This document shows positions 25,146 to 34,198 of a stretch of DNA of 64,000 nucleotides, one piece after another (the stretch's first letter is position 1; each line of letters opens with the position of its first letter). A program made the translations under genes and the position numbers. This stretch comes from Verrucomicrobiota bacterium (GTDB lineage Bacteria > Verrucomicrobiota > Verrucomicrobiia > Limisphaerales > SIBE01). The stretch spans positions 1-64,000 of the forward strand of contig VHDE01000011.1 of the NCBI GenBank assembly GCA_016871515.1, given 5' to 3'. A model generated the notes under the pieces. The model made no database searches. It was not told the DNA's origin and saw only the letters and a program-made list of their open reading frames with translations.

Positions 25146-25697
25146 CTAATTGAGAGTACCCATGAGAACCAATTGGGCTTCTTGTTTCGCCGTCAAAACT
25201 TTGCGGAGATTGTCGCGGGCGGTTTGAAGTTCGGCTTCCTTTTTCTTGCGGGAGGCGCGATAGGATTCGAGCTTGGCCTTGATCTCAGCGGCATCGCCGG
25301 AATCGACAGCTTTTTGCAAGGCTTCTGCTTCAGGCGAAGGAGTGCCGCCAAAGCCGCGACCTCGTCCACCACCGCCACCCGCGCCCCCGCCCTGATCACC
25401 GCCTCGGCCACCTCCACCGCCTCGGCCAAAGCCACCGAAACCGCCAAAAGCACCGGCAATCGCCTCGAGCTGCTTCGTTTGCACGGCTTCAAAAAGTGGT
25501 TGAACGGCCTTCCATTCATCGGCGCTCATGCCCAACCTTTCCTGGTACATCTCGTTCATGCGTTGGCGCGCCTCTTCGCGATCGAAGTTTCCTCGGCCTT
25601 GTCCTCCGCCTTGACCCTGCGCCATCAAATTGGTTGATCCAGCCAACAGGGCGGCAGTGATACCCGCTAACATGAACGGCTTAGCTAATCTTTTCAT
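25146..25697 (-). CDS. Gly-rich exported protein with helical C-terminus
   Basis: From ATG 25697 this is a 183-residue protein with a signal peptide (to about LMAQG). A helical segment follows (NFDREEARQRMNEMYQERLGM, SADEWKAVQPLFEAVQTKQL). A Gly/Arg/Phe-rich run then lies at about 85-120, and a second charged coiled-coil ends the protein. The helical parts resemble Spy/CpxP-like periplasmic proteins, but the match is weak. It lies upstream of gspE on the same strand, and may be co-regulated with the T2SS or be exported by it. I cannot assign a function. Confidence 0.65.
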   Translation of the reverse strand: MKRLAKPFMLAGITAALLAGSTNLMAQGQGGGQGRGNFDREEARQRMNEMYQERLGMSADEWKAVQPLFEAVQTKQLEAIAGAFGGFGGFGRGGGGGRGGDQGGGAGGGGGRGRGFGGTPSPEAEALQKAVDSGDAAEIKAKLESYRASRKKKEAELQTARDNLRKVLTAKQEAQLVLMGTLN

Positions 25698-25709
25698 TTT
25701 ATCTGACAA

Positions 25710-25979
25710 TACGGTTTAGTTTGTTTTGTGTAATGGCAGCGGACACACCTGACCCCTGCCGGATTTTGTGTTCAACCCGTTCTTTAAGCACCTGAAGTGC
25801 CAACGCGTAATATGGCCTGTTTCAAGGCCCTGCAAATGGATATGCGCATATTCTGCTCAATTCGGATCAACGGCACGTGCGCATTTTTTGCGCAGGTCGT
25901 AACGCAGACTGGCAGTCTGGGCTACGCAATAGGCCAGTTGAAAACGAAGTGGCAAAGACGCGACTGCGCAGCGGCGAGA
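25710..25979. other. Intergenic, one short family B repeat
   Basis: A GTAACGCAGACTGGCAGTCTGGGCTAC palindrome sits at about 25907-25934. A short GCGCATATTCTGC / GTGCGCATTTTTTGCGC pair lies at 25851-25893. Nothing else is recognised. Confidence 0.6.
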
Positions 25980-27812
25980 TTAGAAAAGTCTCGTCGTTGG
26001 CGGGCGCGGATACGCCGAAGTTGCGCAATGGATCGCGCCATGATTGCGCTGAAGGGTGGCACAAGGCACGGGGATAATCCTGACTAACGGGCCTAACGCG
26101 TGCTGAAAGGATTCCGCGGCGGCTTGATCGAGCATCGTATAAAATCCACCGTAAGCAGGCATCACGTAGCGCGTCCGATCATGAATCCCGTTGAGATAAT
26201 TGATGCTCCGATACAAGTCGGGCATGCTGGGTACGGCCGTTACCTGCCAACCCAGTTTCTTAAGAAGGTCAGCCTGGTTCCGCAGCGCCAGGCCAATGGC
26301 TCTAAGCGCTCGGAAGTATTCTTGAGCGCCCGGGTGGTGTGGGAGTTCATTTTCCGTGAGGATCGCGCTGGCCAACATATCGAGATCCATCAGGAAGCAA
26401 TGCAAGTTTGCCCCGGCAGAGTCGAGATGATGTGACGCCATCGGCATTACCACGGAAGTATCCACTCCAAATTCTATGCGGAACGCTTCCAAGACTTGGT
26501 CCCGAGACAATCCCAAGGCAACATTGCGATAAAGCTCGGCCTCGCCGATCAGCAGCGTCCGCTGGCTCGTGGCCGGATCGTGAACGACCATCAAATTTCC
26601 ACCTTGGAAAAGCAGCGGTGAATGGATCACCGGATGCCCCGCCGCGCGCAATCCATCCATCAGATACGATTCCGCAGGCATAAAGACGGACCCATTTTCT
26701 CCCTGCGAAGCGTACCGCGGCGTTAAGGTGGCTGGCAGACTTTCGGCATCGCTTTCGCCGCCAAGCATCCCCGCCTTCCCGTTGTCCTGCGCCCATGCTT
26801 TGGTTATGGAAGGTCCGGCGATGATAGTGACGTGATTCGATCTCGTTAACGGCCAGCAATGCTGGGCGAGCCAGCGCATGTTCTGCGCGTATTCGTCGGG
26901 GACTGTTATCAAAAAATTCACGTCTGGCAGGATGGCTGCAAGATACGCGGCCACATCCAGACTATCGCCGGGAACAATCCCGTTGTCATAACCTTCGCCG
27001 CCCACCTGCGCACGAAGCATCCCCAGCGCGTGTTGACCGCTTTCCGCCACTGCTTCGAAATCTGGCTGGCTCTTGGAAAAACGGAAAACAGCCCGTCCCA
27101 AGCGAGGTTCCAATGACTCTACAGACTCGCCTTTGAACAATTTGTCGCCGATGGCGCGCGGAATTTGTTCCGAGCTCCGAGCACCCAGTTCATCAATTCG
27201 GAAATGGTCCAGCAAATCCACGGGAAACCCGACCGCCCACAATTCCGGAATAACCGCTGCGGCATTCGTGCTGAACCGGGCGGGACCGAGGGCTTCGATT
27301 ACCCGAGTGAGAGTTTTGAGCAAACCATCTCGAGCCAGCCGCTCGGCAATGAGTGCGGCGGCATCGCGCTGGCCCTTTGTGGCCAACGCTGCCTGGAAAA
27401 CAGCCGGTCGCATCGTGTCGGATTCGGTTAGAATGGAGGCTCGAAATCCCGGCAGCGGAATGTCGACTCTCTGGCACGTTCGATAGCCCAGGATCGCTTC
27501 GGTAAAATCTGGCAGAACCAGCCTCACATACTCATCCCTCACCTTGGTACGGGGGGTCGGTCGAACGGCCCCCGGTCCTGGCGTTTCTTCCACGAGGCGG
27601 GTCTTGCGAAAGTAATCGTCAATGAGAGTTCGCTCGGCCACCATCCGCACGAAGTTCGTCGGGAAATTGAAGTCTACCGCGAATCGATTGACTCGAGGCG
27701 AGGAATTCGAGGGCGCCAGTGTGGAGCCCGAAACGGTGGCGCCAAAGAAAGCCGCGAAATAAAGGAAAGCCGCCAGCCTTATTGCCGCCTGACGCGATGT
27801 CGTCTGACTCAT
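25980..27812 (-). CDS. Secreted PAD-like (guanidino-modifying) enzyme
   Basis: This protein has about 610 residues, with a signal peptide (MSQTTSRQAAIRLAAFLYFA...). The C-terminal 300 residues carry motifs of the protein-arginine-deiminase / agmatine-deiminase fold: WAQD (catalytic Asp context, as WMQD in animal PAD4), FQGGNLMV, the His-x-Asp region ASHHLDS, and the nucleophile Cys in NHGAIHC near the C-terminus. All residues needed for a deiminase thus appear present. The N-terminal 250 residues are unassigned. It would convert arginine groups to citrulline in the periplasm or outside. Substrate and N-terminal role are unknown. The assignment rests on motif spacing only. Confidence 0.55.
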   Translation of the reverse strand: MSQTTSRQAAIRLAAFLYFAAFFGATVSGSTLAPSNSSPRVNRFAVDFNFPTNFVRMVAERTLIDDYFRKTRLVEETPGPGAVRPTPRTKVRDEYVRLVLPDFTEAILGYRTCQRVDIPLPGFRASILTESDTMRPAVFQAALATKGQRDAAALIAERLARDGLLKTLTRVIEALGPARFSTNAAAVIPELWAVGFPVDLLDHFRIDELGARSSEQIPRAIGDKLFKGESVESLEPRLGRAVFRFSKSQPDFEAVAESGQHALGMLRAQVGGEGYDNGIVPGDSLDVAAYLAAILPDVNFLITVPDEYAQNMRWLAQHCWPLTRSNHVTIIAGPSITKAWAQDNGKAGMLGGESDAESLPATLTPRYASQGENGSVFMPAESYLMDGLRAAGHPVIHSPLLFQGGNLMVVHDPATSQRTLLIGEAELYRNVALGLSRDQVLEAFRIEFGVDTSVVMPMASHHLDSAGANLHCFLMDLDMLASAILTENELPHHPGAQEYFRALRAIGLALRNQADLLKKLGWQVTAVPSMPDLYRSINYLNGIHDRTRYVMPAYGGFYTMLDQAAAESFQHALGPLVRIIPVPCATLQRNHGAIHCATSAYPRPPTTRLF

Positions 27813-27896
27813 CGGGCGCAAATTGCCCGCGGCAGTTGCGAATTTCTCGAACTCGGTTGCTCAGCGCGAAACTTTCTTGCGCTTATTTTCCTTTTC

Positions 27897-28829
27897 TTAA
27901 AAGACGCTTGCTTCCTGAGTGAGAATCTTGCGTGTGCTCATTTCACGCAGGAATTTTTTCGGCGTGACCCCGTAAACGCGTTTGAAGTGCAGCGCGAGAT
28001 GGCTTTGATCGCAGAAGCCAAGGCGAACGGCGATGTCCGCGATGCTCGCATCGGAGCCGACAAGCATCCGTCGCGCTCGTTGGACGCGGCAGCGAAGTAG
28101 ATACTGATGCGGGGCGAGGCCTGTCGATTGTTTGAACAGGCGCGCAAAATGGAACGGACTGATGCCGACTGCGGAGGCGAGGACGTTGAGCGAAATATCC
28201 TTTTCCAAGTTATCGTGAATAAAATCGATGGCGCGGCGCAACTGATACTTCGCCAATCCTCCCTGAACGTCCTTCAAGCCGGACTGTTGGACGGAGTAAT
28301 TCTGCACTAAATGCGCGGCCAGAGCGGTTCCTAATGCGTCACTGTAGAGCCGGCCACCGGGCGCGCCGGCGTGCGCTTCGGCTTGCAGCGCCGAACAAAT
28401 TCCTTCGATGAGCGCGTCATTTCCGCCTTGAACCGGCATCAGTTCCAACCGATCTGGGTCAACATGCTCTGACGCCGCGTAAGCCAGAAAGCGCTGTTCC
28501 AACGAAACGAGAACAAACTCTCCTCTTGAATCGGATGTCCGCGCGGAGTGGGCCATTTGCGCAGGCACGATGGTTACCTGGTTGGGCAAGATTCGAATTT
28601 GCCGAAAGGGCCCATCCTCTTTCCATTCGAGGGTCAGGGAAGCCGCCAAATGAAGAACAACGATGTTATTCAGGGTGCAAACATCCTTGTTTTCGAACGG
28701 GAGCACGCGGTGGTGCTCGAGCAGAATGCCCTGCCATTTCGTGTTGGCGCTGCTCAGTAACGGGTCCCGTGCGACCGCCGGGCGGTTCTTGCCGGTCTTC
28801 AGCTCAATAATCAGTTCTCGTTTATCCAT
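27897..28829 (-). CDS. AraC family transcriptional regulator
   Basis: This 310-residue protein from ATG 28829 has an N-terminal cupin-like sensing domain (HHRVLPFENKDVCTLNN, PNQVTIVPAQMAHSART). The C-terminal double helix-turn-helix is typical: DISLNVLASAVGISPFHFARLF, then ASIADIAVRLGFCDQSHLALHFKRVYGVTPKKF. It may control the amidase gene at 29114, which is divergent from it. The ligand is unknown. Confidence 0.9.
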   Translation of the reverse strand: MDKRELIIELKTGKNRPAVARDPLLSSANTKWQGILLEHHRVLPFENKDVCTLNNIVVLHLAASLTLEWKEDGPFRQIRILPNQVTIVPAQMAHSARTSDSRGEFVLVSLEQRFLAYAASEHVDPDRLELMPVQGGNDALIEGICSALQAEAHAGAPGGRLYSDALGTALAAHLVQNYSVQQSGLKDVQGGLAKYQLRRAIDFIHDNLEKDISLNVLASAVGISPFHFARLFKQSTGLAPHQYLLRCRVQRARRMLVGSDASIADIAVRLGFCDQSHLALHFKRVYGVTPKKFLREMSTRKILTQEASVF

Positions 28830-29113
28830 GAGATTCCCGCGACAAACCAGGACAATGAGGCTGCTCCATTGTCTTTCCATCCAGCTGATCGTTCGCCTGC
28901 CGGTTGGAAAGAAACAAGGCTAGATTCGTTCGTTATTGGAACTTTCCTCGTCATCGTGTTCCCGTCCTTGACGGGTCTGATGAAGTTGTGGTTACACAAA
29001 GTGTGCTTTGTTTGGACACCATTTGCAAATCGGCGATACAGCAGACTGAAAGTCTGCGTTACGACAAAAATCCGCGCTCGCTCTGACGGTTGCCCAAATG
29101 ATAATCTCCGGAC
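28830..29113. promoter_or_regulatory. Divergent intergenic region (AraC regulator / amidase)
   Basis: The 284-bp gap between two divergent genes must hold both promoters. It contains a family B repeat at about 29022-29065. I cannot point to a clear -35/-10 pair or a palindromic AraC site. Confidence 0.5.
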
Positions 29114-30076
29114 ATGCAGCGCATCTCACGTGAACAGGCGCGAAAATACGCTTTCGATTGGCAAGATGAACCGCTTTTGCGCGTGCAACGCGGGGAAGCT
29201 TTCGAAATCGAAACGTACGACGCGAGCACCGGCTACTTCAAATCGTCCTCCGATAAAGCTATTCCGTCGCGCCGGCCCGGTTTTGACCGGACGCCGCCGC
29301 AGGCGAATCCCATTGGCGGTCCAGTGTTTCTCGAAGGCGCCGAGCGCGGGGATACGCTCGTGGTCTCGATCGAGGAGATCCTGGTGGACAATTACTCGTG
29401 GATTGCGATTGGCCCGAGGCGAGGGCCACTAGGTGAATCGACGCGCTGGCCCGAGCTTTCCAGCGATTACACGACCAAGATTCTGCAGCACACTCCAGGT
29501 CCAAGCGGAACCAATCGTGATGGCACAGTGCATTTCAACGAAAAGATTTCATGGCCGATCACTCCTTTCATCGGCACGTTGGGCGTTGCTCCTGACCGCG
29601 AAGTCACCACGAGCATCGATGGCCAAGGCGAGTGGGGAGGGAATTTGGATATTCGCGATGTTGCTCCAGGCAATCGGATCCTGCTTCCTATCTTCCATCC
29701 CGGTGCGCTTTTCTATTTGGGTGATGTCCACGCGAGCCAAGGTGACACCGAGTTCACCGGCACGGCAGCCGAAACAAAGGCCACGGTGCGCTTGCGCCTC
29801 GATCTGATCAAAAACAAACGGATACCATGGATGCGCGTCGAAAAGCGGGAATCGATCGTGTCGGTGTTCGCTGCGAAACCGTTGGAAGTGGCGGTTGAAA
29901 CAGCAACCGTCAATCTGATCGATTGGCTGGTTAACGAGCATCACTTTACGCCGACGGATGCTTATTGCCTGGTCAGCACTTGCCCGGACTTTCGCATCAA
30001 CGTATATCAGATGTGCAAGATCGCGAAGCTGAGTTACGTGGCCGGAGCGGAGATTCCGAAGAAGTATTTGATCTAG
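29114..30076 (+). CDS. Acetamidase/formamidase family protein
   Basis: This 320-residue protein matches the FmdA/AmdA family. It has the early segment GEAFEIETYDASTGYF, then NPIGGPVFLEGAERGDTLVVSI, the central GTLGVAPDREVTTS, GNLDIRDVAPGN and LPIFHPGALFYLGDVHASQGDTEF (the metal-site region), and the late segment AYCLVSTCPDFRI. The length is in the normal family range. It hydrolyses short amides such as formamide or acetamide to ammonia and acid. It is divergent from the AraC regulator. Confidence 0.92.
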   Translation: MQRISREQARKYAFDWQDEPLLRVQRGEAFEIETYDASTGYFKSSSDKAIPSRRPGFDRTPPQANPIGGPVFLEGAERGDTLVVSIEEILVDNYSWIAIGPRRGPLGESTRWPELSSDYTTKILQHTPGPSGTNRDGTVHFNEKISWPITPFIGTLGVAPDREVTTSIDGQGEWGGNLDIRDVAPGNRILLPIFHPGALFYLGDVHASQGDTEFTGTAAETKATVRLRLDLIKNKRIPWMRVEKRESIVSVFAAKPLEVAVETATVNLIDWLVNEHHFTPTDAYCLVSTCPDFRINVYQMCKIAKLSYVAGAEIPKKYLI

Positions 30077-30083
30077 GTCAGAT

Positions 30084-30164
30084 AGGAGCGCGGACCGCCG
30101 AGTCCGCGCGCGAAGGGACCCAATGACGCGGAGCGCGCGCGCGGACTCGGCGGTCCCCGCTCCT
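30084..30164. repeat. Long stem-loop between amidase and cstA
   Basis: The left arm 30084-30111 (AGGAGCGCGGACCGCCGAGTC) and the right arm 30135-30164 (GACTCGGCGGTCCCCGCTCCT) form a GC-rich hairpin about 28 bp long. It follows the amidase stop by about 8 bp. It could terminate transcription, although no T-run follows, or it could be a dispersed palindrome. Confidence 0.75.
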
Positions 30165-30228
30165 GTCGCCAAGGAAATTTCTAGGATTCGGAAATCGCCT
30201 TCGCTATACACTTCTTCGTGTCCACGAT

Positions 30229-32631
30229 ATGAAGAAAACGCTTAGCCATTTGATCTGGGTTGCTGTCTCGGTGGTAGGAGCCTGGGCTTACGCGACATTG
30301 GCCTTGCATCGAGGCGAACCGTTAAGCTCTGCCTACGTTCTCATCGCAGCGCTTTGTACTTATGCGATCGGCTTCCGCTTTTATTCGAAGTGGATTGCCA
30401 CGCGGATTCTTGTGCTCAACGATCGTCGAGCCACTCCGAGCGAAGTCCACGATGATGGCAAGGACTTCGTGAAGACCAACAAGTGGATAGTGTTTGGTCA
30501 TCATTTTGCGGCGATCTCGGGTCCGGGTCCTTTGGTCGGTCCAGTCTTAGCAGCACAGTTCGGTTACTTGCCCAGTTCGCTTTGGATATTGATCGGCGTG
30601 GTGTTGGGGGGCGCGGTGCAGGACTTTGTGATTTTGTTTTGTTCGCTCCGGCGCAATGGGAAGTCGCTCGGTCAAATGGTCAAGGAGGAATTGAACACGA
30701 CGGCGGGCTACATAGGGTTGCTGGCCATTCTCGCCATCATGGTGATTTTGCTCGCGGTTTTGGGGCTGGTGGTTGTGAAAGCTCTGGCCGAAAGCCCGTG
30801 GGGCGTGTTCACGGTCGGCGCGACAATTCCCATTGCGATGTTCATGGGCGGGTATCTCCGCTATTGGCGCGTTGCCAAGGTCATGGAAGCCTCCGTAATC
30901 GGCATCATTCTGCTGCTCCTGGCTGTTTGGGGTGGGCAATTCGTGCATGGCCACGCGGAGTGGTCGAAGTTTTTCACGTTGAAAGAGGAGCCTCTGGCTT
31001 GGGCGATTATTCTTTACGGACTCGCCGCAAGCGTGCTGCCAGTTTGGCTATTGTTAGCGCCTCGGGACTACCTGAGCACGTTCATGAAGTTGGGGACGAT
31101 CTTTGCTCTCGTGCTCGGTGTTTTTCTAGTTCTGCCCGATTTGAAGATGCCCGCGCTGAGCCAATTCATTGATGGCTCCGGTCCGGTAGTGGCGGGAAAG
31201 CTCTTTCCATTTTGTTTTATCACGATCGCTTGCGGAGCGATCTCGGGATTTCACTCGCTGATCTCAAGTGGAACGACGCCGAAATTGGTGACACGCGAAA
31301 CGTACGTTCGGCCAATTGGCTACGGCGCGATGTGTCTGGAATCGTTGGTTGCGATCATGGCTCTCGTGGCCGCGTGCACATTGGAACCTGGTGTCTATTT
31401 GAGCATGAACATGAAGGGCGCGCCCGCCGAGACTGTTGCGAAAGTGACGGAGCTGGGATTTCCAGTCACCGAGACCGAGATGAATCAGCTGGCTGATACG
31501 ATTGGAGAAAAAACGCTTTTCGGACGCACCGGCGGCGCTGCCACGTTAGCCGTCGGGATGGCGCATATCTTCTCCAAAGCCGTGAGCGGACGTTGGCTGG
31601 ACCTTTGGTATCACTTCGCCATCATGTTTGAAGCGCTTTTCATTCTAACGACGCTGGATGCCGGGACGCGGGTCGGGCGTTATTTGCTGCAGGATTTTTT
31701 GGGGCACATCTGGAAACCGCTCGGTGACACGCGCCAAGTTTCCGCCAATGTCCTGGCCAGCGTCTTGACGGTTGCGGCGTGGGGTTATTTTTTGATTCAA
31801 GGCGTGCGCGATCCTCTGGGCGGGATTAACTCGCTTTGGCCGCTTTTTGGCATTGCCAATCAATTGCTGGCCTCCATCGCTCTTTGCCTCGCCACGACCG
31901 TCATTTTAAAGATGCAGCTGGCGCCAGCTCCGAACAAAAGCGCCCCTGAGGAAAGGCCCCGCGTGGGACGGCCCATATTTGCGCTGGTCACCCTGATCCC
32001 GTTGGTCTGGCTATTGTCGGTGACGATGACCGCGGGAATCCAAAAGATTTTTCATGCGGACCCCCGGATCGGATTTCTGGCTCAGGCCAAAGCGCTCGAT
32101 GCCAAAGCGCCTTCACTCCAACAAGCGTTAGAAGCCGCGCGGAATGCTGGGAATGCGGCCGCCATCGTCGCGGCCGAGAAAGCCTTTCGAGATAATCGGA
32201 CCTTGCGCTTTAACCAAATGCTCGACGCCGTCGTCGCCGGAATTTTTCTGAGTCTGGTCGTGTTGATCGTGTTTCTATGCACGCGCGAGTGGATTCTTCT
32301 GATTGCTCGGCGGCGATTGGCCGTGTTGCACGAGACTGAACCTGTCTGGCTTCCCGACTATGCGATTGTGGAAGGCAAGCCACTGCACCTTTTCAGTCTG
32401 CTGGCGTTGGGATTCGCGTTAGCCAAGGAGCTTTCCGGTGAAGCGGCCATCGAGCGTGCGCAACAGCAGGCATCCCACTGCCAAGGCGCCTGCGGCCGGC
32501 CAGAGTTGGACGCTCGCGCGGAACAATTGGATGGGAATGTAAAGGCAAAGGAGAGCGATCAAAAGCGGCGCCGAGAAGCTTTTGCGCAACTGACGGAGCA
32601 ACGCTTTAGCCGGATCAACCGGTGCTGTTAG
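30229..32631 (+). CDS. cstA: Carbon starvation protein A (CstA), peptide/pyruvate transporter
   Basis: This 800-residue multi-spanning membrane protein has about 16 hydrophobic helices. Family segments include FGHHFAAISGPGPLVGPVLAA, GAVQDFVILFCSLRRNGKSLG, WLLLAPRDYLSTFMK, FCFITIACGAISGFHSLI-type and ALFILTTLDAGTRVGRY. CstA-type transporters import peptides or pyruvate. The C-terminal 60 residues are hydrophilic and unlike most CstA tails (QQQASHCQGACGRPEL). An opposite-strand frame in the same place encodes a hydrophobic peptide; I consider it a shadow. Confidence 0.94.
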   Translation: MKKTLSHLIWVAVSVVGAWAYATLALHRGEPLSSAYVLIAALCTYAIGFRFYSKWIATRILVLNDRRATPSEVHDDGKDFVKTNKWIVFGHHFAAISGPGPLVGPVLAAQFGYLPSSLWILIGVVLGGAVQDFVILFCSLRRNGKSLGQMVKEELNTTAGYIGLLAILAIMVILLAVLGLVVVKALAESPWGVFTVGATIPIAMFMGGYLRYWRVAKVMEASVIGIILLLLAVWGGQFVHGHAEWSKFFTLKEEPLAWAIILYGLAASVLPVWLLLAPRDYLSTFMKLGTIFALVLGVFLVLPDLKMPALSQFIDGSGPVVAGKLFPFCFITIACGAISGFHSLISSGTTPKLVTRETYVRPIGYGAMCLESLVAIMALVAACTLEPGVYLSMNMKGAPAETVAKVTELGFPVTETEMNQLADTIGEKTLFGRTGGAATLAVGMAHIFSKAVSGRWLDLWYHFAIMFEALFILTTLDAGTRVGRYLLQDFLGHIWKPLGDTRQVSANVLASVLTVAAWGYFLIQGVRDPLGGINSLWPLFGIANQLLASIALCLATTVILKMQLAPAPNKSAPEERPRVGRPIFALVTLIPLVWLLSVTMTAGIQKIFHADPRIGFLAQAKALDAKAPSLQQALEAARNAGNAAAIVAAEKAFRDNRTLRFNQMLDAVVAGIFLSLVVLIVFLCTREWILLIARRRLAVLHETEPVWLPDYAIVEGKPLHLFSLLALGFALAKELSGEAAIERAQQQASHCQGACGRPELDARAEQLDGNVKAKESDQKRRREAFAQLTEQRFSRINRCC

Positions 32632-32660
32632 AGTGGCTATTCAAAATGAATGTGCTCCTC

Positions 32661-32763
32661 CCCATGAACCTGACCGCAGCCGGGCGGAGTTGCCGCGCCG
32701 CCTTGTCAAACCTGCGATGTCGGCGGCGCAGTAACGGCGCTCTGCCAGCCAATGGGTTCATGG
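32661..32763. repeat. Diverged family C palindrome
   Basis: CCCATGAACCTGACCGCAGCC...GCCAATGGGTTCATGGG has the same outer arms (CCATGAA/TTCATGG) and GCGCCGCC core as the copies at 6071-6170 and 17549-17645. It sits between cstA and nadD. Confidence 0.65.
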
Positions 32764-32800
32764 GGCTTGGGCGGGCGGATTCACCTTCACCTTCGCTGTC

Positions 32801-33376
32801 ATGTCGCAACTAGGATTGTTTGGCGGCTCCTTTAACCCGGTGCATCTGGGGCATCTATTGGTTGCCCAAGCCGCTCGTGAAGAGTGTCAGCTCGACCGCC
32901 TCTTTTTCATACCCGTTGCCCAATCGCCGTTTAAGCCGGACTTGCCGCTCGCGCCGGCTTTAGAGCGCTTGCGGCTCTTGAGACTTGCCTTGGCCGGACA
33001 AAGCCGTTGCGAGCTGGATGATCAGGAGATCGTTCGCGGAGGAATTTCCTATTCCATCGACACGGTTCGCGATTATGTCCGCCGATTCCCGGGAGACGAA
33101 ATCTTTTACCTGATCGGGGCCGATCACGTTCGGCAGCTTCCCAAATGGCGCGAGGCTGATGAACTCGCGGGTCTTGTCCAGTTCCTGATCATTCCGCGGC
33201 CTGGAGAAGTTCATTCACCATTGCCGAAACCGTTTCGAGGCCGGCCGCTGGAGGGATTCCCGCTGGCAGTCTCGGCTTCCGAGATTCGCGAACGAGTGCG
33301 GAGCGGTTTGCCTATTGAGCTGTTGGTTCCCGCAGCGGTCGCGGAGGCGATTCGCAACAATCGACTTTATCTTTGA
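32801..33376 (+). CDS. nadD: Nicotinate-nucleotide adenylyltransferase
   Basis: This 191-residue protein makes deamido-NAD from nicotinate mononucleotide and ATP. The nucleotidyltransferase motif GGSFNPVHLGHLLVA is at residues 8-22, the middle motif is FYLIGADHVRQLPKW and the C-terminal motif is VSASEIRERV. The length is typical. It is followed directly by the ribosome silencing factor gene, the usual bacterial pairing. Confidence 0.96.
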   Translation: MSQLGLFGGSFNPVHLGHLLVAQAAREECQLDRLFFIPVAQSPFKPDLPLAPALERLRLLRLALAGQSRCELDDQEIVRGGISYSIDTVRDYVRRFPGDEIFYLIGADHVRQLPKWREADELAGLVQFLIIPRPGEVHSPLPKPFRGRPLEGFPLAVSASEIRERVRSGLPIELLVPAAVAEAIRNNRLYL

Positions 33377-33402
33377 ATCCTGTTGCGCCATCTTTTGAAG
33401 GA

Positions 33403-33783
33403 ATGGATTCGAGGAAGCTGGCTCTAAAATGCCGAGAATTGGCGGATAACAAGAAGGCGGAAAACATTGTTATCCTGGACGTGAGCAAGGTCTCATCAAT
33501 CACCGACTACTTCGTCATTGCCACTGGGACGAGTGAACCGCATCTGCGCGCGATTGTTGATGAAATCATGGAGACGCTCCGAGAGGACTACGGAGTGAAG
33601 CCGCGCGCCATGGACGGAACGCTGGAAACATCGTGGGTGGTTCTTGATTACTTCGATGTGATCGTTCATGTCATGCGCGCCGATGTGCGGGAAAACTACA
33701 ACCTGGAAGGGTTATGGGGAGACGTTCCCAGACTAAAAGTGCGAAAAAGGAAGTCTCCTCTCCAACAGGCCATCAAAGGCTAG
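33403..33783 (+). CDS. rsfS: Ribosome silencing factor RsfS
   Basis: The 126-residue core starts MDSRKLALKCRELADNKKAE and continues with the family hallmarks SSITDYFVIATGTS, WVVLDYFDVIVHVM and YNLEGLWGD. It binds ribosomal protein uL14 and blocks subunit joining in starvation. A TTG at 33373 overlapping the nadD stop is a second possible start, but homology begins at ATG 33403. Confidence 0.95.
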   Translation: MDSRKLALKCRELADNKKAENIVILDVSKVSSITDYFVIATGTSEPHLRAIVDEIMETLREDYGVKPRAMDGTLETSWVVLDYFDVIVHVMRADVRENYNLEGLWGDVPRLKVRKRKSPLQQAIKG

Positions 33784-33823
33784 GCTAGGCTAAGCCTCCA
33801 AGACGCGCAGCCGAGCGCCCATT

Positions 33824-34135
33824 TTATTCGCCAAGGTTTTTCGCGGGAGCATCTACCGATGTCTTGAGCATGTCATCGAAAAGCCGCTTAAAGTCCTCCA
33901 AACCAGTGGCCGGAATAATAATAGTATCGCGCCGCCCGTTGACGTCTTCTGTAATCCGCAGGAACCGTCCCCGTGGGTTTTCCTTTAACGTGAAGACAAA
34001 AGTCTTTCGCTCAATTTGAATTTTGTCAGATTTGATCGTTTCCTCAATCAGAGGCGGTTTTGAACCGATGCTGGAATGGGAACGATGGCCGTAAGGCGAT
34101 GGACGTTCGTTCGAGATCATACAACTATTTTCCAC
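33824..34135 (-). CDS. Bacterial PUR-domain nucleic-acid-binding protein (DUF3276-like)
   Basis: This protein has 103 residues (GTG start 34135; ATG 34120 also possible). After a polar N-terminus there is a single PUR repeat: IKSDKIQIERKTFVFTLKEN, then PRGRFLRITEDVNGRRDTII, then a helix LEDFKRLFDDML. Bacterial PUR proteins such as Borrelia BpuR bind single-stranded DNA or RNA and form dimers. It probably regulates transcript or replication events. Targets are unknown. It is convergent with rsfS. Confidence 0.85.
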   Translation of the reverse strand: MENSCMISNERPSPYGHRSHSSIGSKPPLIEETIKSDKIQIERKTFVFTLKENPRGRFLRITEDVNGRRDTIIIPATGLEDFKRLFDDMLKTSVDAPAKNLGE

Positions 34136-34198
34136 ATTGGCGCCGTATCACGCCGCGTTGCTACTATGCTATTACAGACACTTACGATACAGGGTTTG

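Noticed and set aside
30084-30164. Intrinsic terminator after the amidase gene
   Set aside because: The stem is strong but there is no T-run after it, so I list it only as a stem-loop repeat.
32419-32601. Minus-strand 60-residue hydrophobic frame opposite the end of cstA
   Set aside because: It has a TTG start, no ribosome site and lies fully within the cstA coding strand. The CstA frame reads through normally, so I treat it as a shadow.
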